64,000 nucleotides of DNA. Origin: Chlorella sorokiniana (lineage: Eukaryota > Chlorophyta > Trebouxiophyceae > Chlorellales > Chlorellaceae). The translations under genes and the position numbers were made by a program. Of this stretch, positions 45,964 to 56,600 are shown piece by piece. Location: the NCBI GenBank assembly GCA_025917655.1, contig CP084610.1:1426001-1490000 (forward strand), given 5' to 3'. Below the pieces are notes generated by a model. It was not told the DNA's origin and did not search any database. It saw only the letters and a list, made by a program, of their open reading frames with translations. Position 1 is the stretch's first letter. Each line of letters begins with the position of its first letter.

Positions 45964-48498
45964 TCAGAGGTGGGTCTGGCCCAGGCGCTGGCGCAGCTCC
46001 GACACGCCGCCGTCCGCCGACCGTCGGTCCGCGCTGGAACGCATGTCAATGTCGCTGCCAAAGGCGCCGCCCAGCGCGCCCCCGGCCCGCCCCGCCGCCA
46101 GCTGCGCCAGAAACTCCCCCTCCTCCCCCTCCTCCTCCTCCCCGCTGCTGTCGCCTGGGAGCAGGGGGTCGAGCTCTGAGGGCGCAAACGCGCCGCCGCC
46201 CAGCGTCTCGCGGTCGTCGTCGGGCGCCCTGGCAAAGGCGCGGGAGCGGGCCGCTGCCGCCGCGCCGCCGCGGCCCAGCAAGCGGCGCCGCTGCGGGGGC
46301 AGGGCCGCGCCGCTGTCGCGGCCGCGGGGCAGGCGCCCCAGGTGGCTGGAATCTTCGACGTCGCTGGCGCTGGCGCTTGCGTCGGAGCCGCCGCCGAAAA
46401 AGGCGGCGCCGCTGCCGCCGCCGCCCGCCGCAGGCAGCCCTCCCCATGCGCCCGCCGCCGCCCAGAGGGTCGCGCAGCAGCCGCTCGAACTCGCGCAGGC
46501 GCGGGTCGCCTGACAGGTTGGCGGCGCCGCCGCCGCCAAACAGGCCGCCGCTGCCGCCGCTGCTGCGCCTCTGCCGCGCGCGGTAGATCACCAGGCCCGC
46601 CACCAGCGCCATTGCCAGCGGCTGCACCACCTGCAGCCAGGCCATGCTGGCCAGCGGCGGCGGCGACGGCGGGCGGTACGGCAGCGACGTTTCGTACAGG
46701 GCCAGCACGGTACCGCTCAGGGCCACCGCCACCTGGCCCGCCCGGCTGGCAGCCAGCAGCGGGGCCGCCGCGGCGGCGCCGCCGCCGCCCGCTGCGCCGC
46801 CGCCGCCGTCCGCGTCTGCTTCCGTCGCGGCGGCCGGCAGGCCAAACTGCTGGCGCAGCGCGGCCAGCGGGGTTGAGAGTAGGAGGCGGGGGCGGCGGGG
46901 GCGGCCGTGACGTTGAGCAACAACAGGGAGTCCAGCGGTGCGCCAGCTGTCGCCAGCAGGTACCCAGGCACGCCCGCCGCCAGCGACACCGTTGCATGCG
47001 CCTGCTGTCCCTGAAAAGAGGCGGCGCTGCCGTCCCCCGCACGCGGCAGCCGCCGGGCGACCCCTTCTCGCCGCCCACCGCCAGCGACAGCAGCCGGCCG
47101 TCGCCGGAGAGCGCATAGGCGCGGCCGCCGTGCTGCGCGTCGAACGCCGCCGCCACGATGCTGCTGCCGTTGAGGCCGCTGCACCGCTTGAACTGAGGGG
47201 GCCGATCGCGGTCACCCTCTGGCTTGTCGCCGCCAGCCCGCGGCTGCAGGGGGCACCCAGGCGCAGCCCCGCCACGCCGCCGGCACCCAGCAGGGTGGCC
47301 GAGGCGCCGGAGAGGCGCACCGCCAGCGGCGGCTGCTCCGTGGCTGTGCGATGTACCAGGCGCGCTGCGGAGGGAGCAGTGGGAGGGGGCGTTTGAGTGC
47401 GCTGCAGGCAAAGCCAGACCAGCGCACGGCGTGAGCGGGAGGCAGGCACAGCTGATGCTGCCTCATCATCTGCGCGGCTCTTTCACCAGGCTCCCCCGTA
47501 GGCCCGCCATGTTTGAGCACCGCCAGGCGGCCGGCAGCATCCTGCACCACGGTCGTGGACGCCACGCGGCCGCCTCTCCCGCCGCCATACACCGCCACGA
47601 TTGGCGGGCAGCCCGCAGCGTCGGCGGGGCAGGCGCCGCGCTGGCCCCCCCAGCGCTGCATCCGCCGCCATCGGCAGCCGGCAGCGCGCGCGCAGAGCGC
47701 GTCGAGGGCGGCAAAGGATTGCAGCAGCGCCAGGCTGGGCGGCGGCGCCTCCTCGCCCTCCTCGCCGCGTGGCTGCTGCCGCTGCACCAGCGCATGCAGG
47801 CGCAGCTCGCCGCTGGCGTGCCCCGTCAGCAGCACCGTTGTGTTGGCGCTGAGGCGGTACGAACCCAGCGCGCTGACGGACGAAGCGACGCCTGTGAGGG
47901 AGGCGAGAAGGGTTAGACTGGAGATCCCGGTTGCACCGCAGACAGGTCCCGCCAGACCGCTATTGTGATGTACACGGGAGCAACAACAGCAGCATCAGCT
48001 GCTGCACAAGATGAACACCGCGCCCCCTGACTGCGCACCTGTGTGATGCTGCGCCAGCAGCTGCCCCGTGGCCGGCTGCAGCAGGTGCAGGCCGCCAGCT
48101 GCGTCGCCCACCGCCAGGAAGCGCGGCGGCGCCGCGTCCCGCAGCCCGGGCACAAAGTGCAGCGCCGTCGCCGCTTGCCCCAGCTGCAGCACGGCTACTG
48201 GCTGCGCATAATCAGCCCAGGTCTTGGTGCGCTGAAAGATGGCTGAGATGCTGGCCGGCTGCAGCCCAGCAGCACCTGCAAAGCAGCGGCAAGCAGGGCG
48301 CTGTGGTGGGCAGGAAGGGGCGGCCCGGCAGGGTCGGAATGAGTGTGCCGCAAAAGTGCTGGATAAACATCGCACACCTGGATCATTGCCTGATCTTACA
48401 GCGGGCTGCAGCGCCCCTGCCGTGCCTATCACCAGGTATGCAACGAGTGCAGTGCAGATTGACCCTCTCCAGGGGCTTTCCGGATGGACCCACATCAT
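45964..48498 (-). CDS. Membrane-anchored beta-propeller-like protein, function unknown
   Basis: I do not recognise a characterised family. The N-terminus MMWVHPESPWRGSICTALVA plus YLVIGTAGALQPAV (start 48498) looks like a signal peptide. Repeated blade-like segments follow: ATALHFVPGLRDAAPPRFLA then VGDAAGGLHLLQPATGQLLA; NTTVLLTGHASGELRLHALV; VAAAFDAQHGGRAYALSGDG then RLLSLAVGGEKG. A single hydrophobic span near 46,590-46,650 (WLQVVQPLAMALVAGLVIYR) is followed by basic RQRR, Gly-rich segments and an acidic tail (SGEEEEGEEGEF) ending at 45964. The layout predicts a luminal or extracellular propeller with a cytosolic tail. Plant 'uncharacterized membrane protein' families with this plan exist; I cannot assign one. 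Several frame changes occur in G/C runs between 46,400 and 47,400. Confidence 0.6.
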
Positions 48499-48758
48499 GT
48501 GGAGGTATCGGGTCACTTCCAACAACCCATGCGTGCAGGGCACCAATAAGAATAGACGCGAGCACGAGCACACGTCACCTCCGCATGCCGATGTTGCCCA
48601 GCTCAGGCTTCCTAGTGTCCTCTCTGTGATATAGCGGTTCATTGGAGGCCCAGCCGACGTGCACCCGTGACCTAGGAAACCACTTCGCAGCTTCTCGGAC
48701 AACCAGGGCAGGAAGAGGGCGCACAGGGAGCGATCACTGGAAGGCAGTCGGCACAGCC
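48499..48758. promoter_or_regulatory. Short divergent promoter, membrane protein / Rab5
   Basis: Only about 260 bp separate the two head-to-head start codons, the tightest pair in the window. It is clearly more AT-rich than the flanking coding DNA. Confidence 0.5.
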
Positions 48759-50140
48759 ATGGCAGGAATGATTGAGCAGCTGGTTCAGAGCAAGCTGGTG
48801 CTCTTGGGGGAGATGGGGAGCGGCAAGACCAGCCTGGTGCAGCGGTTCGTGAGGGGCCAGTACTTTGAGAACCAGGTGAGGAGCGGGGCAACCTGCCGGC
48901 ATGCGGCCGCCTGCCACCGCGCCAACCACAGGCCAGCCGCCGTCGCCCTCGCAGCTGACCGCTCGTGGCGCGTCACTGCCTGCCGCCGACTCACTGACGC
49001 TCATCGCGCGCTCCCTGCTGGCCCCTTGCAGGAATCCACGATTGGTGCCTCTTTCTTCACCAAAACCATCCCTGAGAAGCATGTGAAGTTTGAGATATGG
49101 TGCGCCTGAGCTCAGAGCAGCGCCAGTGCCAGCTATTGTTGGGCAGCCTGAGGCCGGCTCGGCCTGTCCTTGCCCACCGCGTCAACTCCCGCAAACAGGC
49201 CTCCAGCATTGCTGAAGCTGTGCTTTGGGCACCTGCTTGCGCGGCCTGGTTGCTCATGACATCCGCCGCCACGCTGATGGCTTCGGCACACACAGGGCCT
49301 TTCACCCCGGCCCGCGCGTGCCCCCCGCCTCCGCGACACATGCAGGGACACGGCGGGACAGGAGCGGTACCATTCGCTGGCCCCCATGTACTACCGGGCG
49401 CCGCAGCTGCGGTGGTCGTCTACGACATCACCCACCCCGCCTCCTTTGAGCGCGCCAAGAAGTGGGTGTGGGAGCTGCGGCAGAACGTGCAGAACGCGGC
49501 GCTGGTCATCGCACTGGTGGGCAACAAGGCAGACCTGGCCGAGGAGGGGGCCCGCCAGGTGGCGGAGGCCGACGCGCGGACCTACGCAGGTGCGGCCTGC
49601 ACACCCGCCCACCCCCTTGCCGCCGGCAGCGCTGCCGCTGAGGGGACGACGAGGCGCTGCGCATGGTGCAGCACAGCGCGGGGGGTCGCTGGCAGCGGCG
49701 TCGCTTGAGCATGCGGCACACGTGCCAGCTTGCGCCGCTGCAGCCCGCTGCCGCTGCAAACGGTCCCCGCGCGCTTGCTGCTCCTTGTGCCGCGCAGCCG
49801 AGACGGGGCTGCTGTTCTTTGAGACCAGCGCCAAGACGAGCGCCAACGTGGTGGAGCTGTTTGACGAGATTGCCGACAAGTGAGCGGATGGCTTTGTGAT
49901 GCAAGCGCAGTGCTGTGGTCCTGGGAGGAGAGCGCTGGTTCACCCCAGCACTGGTTCACCCCGCCACTCGCTCACGTCATGTTATGGGCTGTGCTGTGCT
50001 GCTGCGTGTCCAAGTGAAGCCGTGCTGCCGGGGACCCTTCCTGCAGGCTGCCCAAGGCCGCGGCACCCCAGCAGCCAGCCGGCGGCATCCAGCTGAGCGA
50101 GCAGCCGGCGCCGCCGCCCGCCAAGTCATCCTGCTGCTGA
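48759..50140 (+). CDS. Rab5/RabF-class small GTPase
   Basis: Endosomal Rab GTPase. Five exons: 48759-48875, 49032-49099, 49346-49589, 49798-49879 and 50047-50140. G1 is GEMGSGKTS, switch I QESTIGASFFTKTI, G3 DTAGQERYHSLAPMYYRG, G4 NKAD, G5 ETSAKTS. The ESTIGA(A/S)FFT and YHSLAPMYYRGA strings are Rab5 hallmarks. The C-terminus ends KSSCC, a double-Cys geranylgeranylation site, so it is the conventional Rab5 (RabF2-like) rather than the N-myristoylated ARA6 type. Length is about 200 residues, as expected. A frame jump at the G-run 49395-49397 separates MYYRG from AAAAVVVYDIT. A divergent promoter is shared with the membrane protein gene. Confidence 0.95.
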
Positions 50141-50611
50141 GGGCGGCGGCAGGCGGAGGTTGCCCCTGGCCCCTGCCATGGAAGCCTTTGGCCTCTCACC
50201 CCCTGGCTCTCCTGTATACCTTGCTCTCCAGCTGTCCTTACTGATCTACCGGCCCATTGCCCTCCAGGGCACGCTCTCAGCCCGTGTAAAGTAGCATGTT
50301 CCTCCCCCACCCTCCAGTCCAAGTCACCCATGACCCTTTGGCAACTGCTCCCCTCTCCTCCTGCTCTCTGCCCGAATCCTGGTGTAAGAGAAGTATCGTT
50401 TCAAGGATGCCCGCCCGTCATTTGTCAAGTGGTGGCACGCTCAGAGAATCGGTGAGCACGGCAGCAGTGGAGGGGACCGAGCTGGAGGGCGGGCGTGGAG
50501 GCATGGGAGCCCTGACGGTACTGAAACAAGCAGGCCGCAGGGTGACACACAAAACAGTCTCACTGCGCAGGCGGTGCCGCCGAGGGGCGGGCGGCAGCCT
50601 CCCAGCATGCG
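50141..50611. other. Convergent intergenic region, Rab5 / SMC6
   Basis: About 470 bp between convergent stops, with TGTAA at 50285-50289 and again near 50382. No gene recognised. Confidence 0.45.
50285..50289 (+). terminator. Candidate TGTAA poly(A) signal for Rab5 gene
   Basis: TGTAA about 145 nt after the Rab5 stop codon; a second copy near 50382 is an alternative. Confidence 0.55.
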
Positions 50612-53600
50612 CTACGCCTGCGCCTGCTGCGTGCCGGGGCGGCGCGGCGGGTGCATGCGCTGCAGCCGTATGAAGCCGGGGGAAGCTGCTGCCCCACCAC
50701 CCGCTCCACCTGCGCCTTGGCCTCATCCAGCACTGGAGGGGGGAGGGGGGGGGGCAATGTGATGATGATGGTTCTAGCTCTCCTAGTGCGTTCTTTGGCG
50801 GTAAGGGTGGAGTGGCCTGGTGAGGTCAATTCAGCGGCACGTGTGCATGTCACGCATGCGTCCCGCCCGACCCTGCACAGCATCCCCCCGAGCCGCACCC
50901 ACGACGACACCCACCCGACACATCCTGGGGCGTGAGCAGCAGGATCTGCCGCTCCCGGGTTGCGCCACGCAAACTCCAGCAGGAAGGCGAGGGCGAGGCG
51001 GCGGTTGACGGCGTCCATGAACTGGAGCAGGGCGAGCATGCATGCGAGCGTGTTGAGTGTGTGCAGAGTCGAGGATCGAACGGCCGGAGGGCAGTCGCCA
51101 GGCTATGGGGCTCCCTAGCAGGCATTCCAGCAGCAGCAGGCAGCATGGGAGCCGGGAGGAGGGTGCAGGCGCAGGGCGGCAGCGCCGGGGGCAGCGGCTA
51201 GGGGCGGCAGGACATGGATGGGGGCGCACCACATCGAACTCGTCGAGGGCGTGGAAGGGCGGGTTCACGCCGACGTGGCCTGCGCAGAGCGAGCGGGCCG
51301 CGACGCGGGAGGCGGGGTGGGGCCGCGAACAACAGCGTCGTCACGGCAGCCAGGCAGGCCAAGGGCAAGCATGCGGCGCCACGGCAACCCACAGCGAGGG
51401 CCTGAGCATACGGGCCCCCTCTGCCCTCCCCAGGCACCACATCAAGTGCCAACCGTACCCCCCCCCCCACACACACATCAAGTGCCACCCGTAAAATCCC
51501 CCCTTTCTCTTCCTAGCTCACCCAGCGCCAAGATGAATGTGAGGGAGGCGAGGGAGCGCTCCCCGCCGGACAGCGACTTCATGTCGCTGGTGGGCTCCGC
51601 GCCGTTGATGCCCACCCGGAACACCAGCCGCTCAGCCTTGTAGTCCACCTGAGGCAGCGGGGCAGGCGCACAGCGCACGCGCGGGTGGCAGGGCGGCAGC
51701 GAGGTGCAGGCGGCGCGGCGGCAGGCAGGGGCAGAAGCAGAGGCGGCAAGGGCGGCGCGGCGTGCACTGCGGTCGGAGCAGCGGCGGGGGCGGGGGCGGC
51801 GGCGCTCACGTCGATGGAGCCTCGGTGGTGGCGGTAGCCCATGTAGCGCTGGAAGGACTTGGAGAGGTTGCTGGCCACCTGGCTGCGCATCTCCTTGAAC
51901 TTCCTGGGGGCGGGGCAAACGGGCCGCCAGCAGGGGGAGGTGAGGGCAGGGGCAACGGCAAGGGATGCACCCTGGGGGGCCAGGCCCCTCCACGCAGGCA
52001 TGCCATGCATGCGGGTGAGGCTTACGCCAACAAGCAGCAGCCCGCAGCCCATAAGGGAAGCACGCTGCCGGCTCCCGCCCGCCCCCCGCGTCCCCCTTGC
52101 CCCACCCCCTACCCCGCCGCCCACCTGCGCCGCATCTGCCACCCCGCCTGCACCTCGCTGTGCATGTCGTCCGCGCTGCGCAGCTGGATGCGCGCCGCTT
52201 GGCCAGCTTCTGACGCAGCAGCGCCACCTCCACCTGCGCGGGGGGTGGAGGGGGTAGTTGTTTTTTTTTTTGGGGGGGGGTTGTGGGGGGACGGCGTGGC
52301 AGATGAGAAGCATGGAAATGAAGTGGGCATCCCTGGCACACAGCGCCTGCACCTCTCAGGCCTCAGCCTTGCAGCGGTTCTGTGGCAGGTGCGCGCTTAG
52401 AGGAGCCCCAGCCCGCGGCTCTCTCCAAAAGCGCCGGACGCCCAGACAGCGCCTTGAACAAACACTGACCGCCGCACACATACACTCCCACCCATCCCAG
52501 CAGTCACCCACTAGACACACACAGAGAGGGCCCGCCCCACAGCGAGGCCCACCTCCAGCTCGTCGTACGTCGCCTGCGCATCGGCCTCCCGCTTGACGAT
52601 CTTGCGCTCCAGGGCCTCCATGTGCTTCACCAGCGCCCGCTGCTCCAGCAGCCCCGCCACCTCCCCCTCGCCGTGCCCCTGGGCCGCCCAGTGCGCGGCG
52701 AGAGCGGCCCGCGCCTCGGCCGCCTCCTCGCGCGCGCACAGCGCCTCTGCGTCCCGCAGCGTCCCCTCGAACTGCCCCTCCGCCTCCGCCAGCTTGGCCT
52801 GCACCAGCGCCACCTGGCCCGCCAGCGCCTCGGCCACGTCGGCCGCGGCCTGCAGCTGCCCCCGTGCCGCCTCCTTCTCCGCCGCCAGCTCCGTGATGGT
52901 GTCCCGCACCGCCGCCAGCTCGCGCGCCACCCGCTGCGGCACCGCCCGCAGCTCCGCCAGCCTGGCCGCCAGCCGCTCCCCCTCCTGCACCACCCTATGG
53001 AGCTCGTCGCCGGCGGCGCCCGCGCCCCTCGCACTCCGCCACCTGGTTGGCCAGCGCCGCCAGGCGCCGGGCGGCGGCGCCCCCGCCCCCTCCCCCAGCT
53101 CCAGCGGCCGCTGGCTCTCCGCCTCGCGCAGCTGCGTCTGCAGCGACTGGTGCTGCTGGTGGGAGGCCTGCAGGGCCAGCAGGGGGCGGCAGCTCACGCA
53201 CACATACTTAACGCTCCACCTCCTCGACAGGCGGGCGCTCCAGCGTGGGCAGCGCACGAGCTGCGGGAGCAGCGGTGCCTCCATGCTTTGCCACGCTGCC
53301 TGCAGCACTCAGCGAGCGGCCCAGCCACGCTGCGCCCTCCCAGGCTCCCCGCTCCCCGCAGCACGGCCAAGCTGCGCTGGAGCGCGCCGGCCGCTTCCAC
53401 ACCTGATGGGCCTGCACCGCGGTCTGCAGCTCCCTCTCAGCCTGCGCCACCGCAGCACGCTTGCCCGCTACAACCTCGCGCGCCGCCGCCACCGCCGCCT
53501 GCGCCTGCCCCAGCTCGGCGCGGCACTCTGCCACCTGGTGGGACAGGTCCCGCACCAGGCGGGGACGGTACTGCCGCTCAGGCGGCACCACGTACTCCGT

Positions 53601-56600
53601 GTTGCCGCGACGGTACGTGCGGTAACCATCCTTGGCGTACACGTTTGCAACGCGGTACCGCTGCCTGCAAGCAGCAGCAGCAGAGCAGTGGTTGTGGGGC
53701 AGGGCGCAGCTGGCTGGGTGTGGTGGGCGCCTGGCATCCAGCTTGCGCGCCAAGATGCTCCGGTGGAATGCAGCGCAGCGCTGGCACGCACAGCGTGGGC
53801 CGACCACAGCATGAGCCAGGCACAGCATGAGCCCAGCACAGCCAAACAGGGCCACACACAGCGCTCCGCAGCGGAGACCCCCACAACAAACCCATACACA
53901 CATGAAGGCTGCGTCCCGCGAGTGCTCTTTAGCTTCCTGAGGCGTGTGGGCCAGCACCTGCCGGGCAGCAGCGGCAGCAAGGCAGAGCAGCTCTGTCAAT
54001 GCAGGCCAGGCAAGCCCCAAAGGCAGGCAGGCAGGCTCCACCCAGCAGGCTGCCCCTGCATGCCGGCACCGTGCAGCCTGACGCAGCCTGCTGGCCGCAC
54101 CAGCGCAGCCCTGCCCTGCCACCGCTGCACCCCTCCCCCTCCGTCCCAAGCCGCCCAGGGGCCAGCCCCCACAGCCCCCCACCAGCACCTTCCCTACCCC
54201 CTCACCGTGCGCTCGATGGCGGCGTGATCAATCAGCACGTTCTTCACCACGGCTGCGTGGGGGCCCTCCGCCACCCGCAGCACCCGCATGCAGGTGGGCA
54301 CCCCCTCGGGCAGCTCCGCGGCGGGGGGATGGCGTGCAGCGGCAGGTCGAAGCTCATCACCACCACGGAGAACCCCTGCGGCTTGCTGGGCAGCTCTGAC
54401 ACCAGGCCCTGTGATTGTGTTTTTTGGGGGAGGGGGTGGGGGGATGTGAGTGTGGGTAGTGGTGGTGGTGGTGGGGGTGGGGGTGGGGGAGGGGACGGCA
54501 TGTATGTATGGGTGGGTGGCTCTGTCGAGGTCGCGCGCCGGTGTTGCAGCCTTGAGGGAGGGTGTCAACACAGAAACAAGCAGAAACAAGCAGAAACACG
54601 CAGCAGGGCAGTGTGGCAAGGGCCAGGCATGCCGAGCGGAGGGAGGGCGGAGCGCGGAGCGACAGCGGCGCGAGCCTGACAAGCCATGCGTGGGGCCAGC
54701 GGCGGAGGGCGCGCACCCGCAGCAGCTGGGCGTCGGCGATGTTGTCCACGACCCAGTGGCTGCGCGGGGTTGTTATGGGGGTGGAGGTACAGGGACGGCG
54801 GAAAGTTGCGACCCGGCGACTTTCATGCAGCAGTGCAGAGCCCAAGCACAGCTCGCGGGCCACACGACCCTTTGCCCGCCCAGGCGCAGCAGCGGCGCCG
54901 CCGCCTCACTTGAAGCTGCGCCCCACCGCTGCCTCCACCGCCACCGCCCAGCGGTCGTCCGCAAGGCTCAGCTGCGCGCCGACCAGGATGGGGGCGGCGG
55001 AAGCGGCGGCGCCGCACATGCTCCTGCACCACCGCCGCCAGCTCAGCCGTGGCCGGACCGCCAAACTTGGACAGCGGCGACTCTGCGAAGGCAGCAGCGA
55101 GCGGCGCCTGGTCAACTCAAGTTGCTGCCGCTTCTGGCTTTCGCAGCCGGCAGCCCAGCAGGGCGGGCAAGCCAAGGGTTGGGGTTCTGGGGTGGCTGTC
55201 GGCATGGCTCATGGTGACCAAGCAATGCCCCCGCCCCCACCCCCTTCGTAGAACCCCGCCGCCCCCGGTTCGCACGGTGTGCAATGCTCTTTGGGCGTGG
55301 CATGCAGAGCCGTGGCGTTGTACCGCCCCCACCCCTGGGCTCACCCTGGGAGGCCAGCAGGCGGCGCAGCTCCCCCTCCAGCCGCTGCACCCGCTGGCTG
55401 CGCTCCACCAGCTCGCGCTCCGCCCCCGCACACCCTCCCGCGCCTCCGCCAGCGCGCCTCCCGCTCCGCACGGTACTGCCGCGCCCCGCTGGCCGCCACG
55501 CCCGCGCGCTCGGCGGCGTCCCGCGCCTCCGCCACGCGCTGCCTGTGGCCGTCCACCTGCGCCTGCGTGGAGCGCACCAGCTCCGCGTCCTCCTCCCGGC
55601 TGGCCTCCTCCAGCGCCGCCCGCTGCTGCTGCAGCTCCTCCAGCTCCCCCTGCCGCTCCGCGAGGGCGCGCTGCAGCGCCGCCGCCCGCCGCTTCTGCGC
55701 CCTGTGCGCCTCCTTCACCTCGTGCGCCTCGCGCTGCCGCCCCGCCGCCTCCTCCCCCGCCGCCGCCAGCCGCCGCTGCTGCTCGTCCAGCTGCGCGTCC
55801 AGGGCCGCCAGCTGGCGCTGCGCGCTGGCCACCTGCGCAGCATGCGCGGCCTGCTTGGGGGGTATGTCTCCTGCAGCGCTTCCCGCAGGCTCTGCACGCA
55901 AAAGGGATTGGGGCGATAATGGCGGTGTGGTGTGGTGTGTGTGTGTGGTGGTGAGGTGGGACAATCAACCACAGCCCATGTGAGAGGGAGCTGGTGCGCT
56001 GCGCATGAGGAAGCAGCTTGCAGGGAGGAGCGCACGCTGTGCGCGGCCCCTGCCGCAGCGCGCAGCCTCACCGCGATGCCCTTTTCCAGGGCCTCCACGG
56101 GCGCCCAGGCCAGCACGCGCATCAGCTGCTCTTGGTGGGCCTGCCAAGCCTTGACCTCTGCGGGTGGGGGATCCAGGGTTGGACATGCGCTCTGTGAGGC
56201 ACGAAATGAGCTCCAGCCAAAAAGCACTGGCTGATGGTGGCATCCCTAGGCCGAGCAGCAAAAGGTGGGTGCGAGGGCCGCCAGCTGCCCAGTGCCTGCC
56301 CGGGTTGCCCCCCCCCCCACACACACACACACCGCCCCCGGCATCTCAGCGCACCCCTCAGCTGCTCCAGCAGCTGCTCCTTCTCCTCCACCCGCCGCTC
56401 CAGGGCCGCCAGCCCCTCCCCCATCTCCGCCAGCGCGGCATCCATCTCGCCGACGTGCTGGTTGGACAGCAGCAGGCAGTCCAGCGTCCTGCAGGGCAAA
56501 GGAACTCGGCAGGACTCGTGTCAGGAGCCGTGGGAGCGAGAGACGAAGGCGGCAGGGAGGGCGAGGGTGCCGGCAGCGGAGGCGGCGCTTGCGTGCGCCA

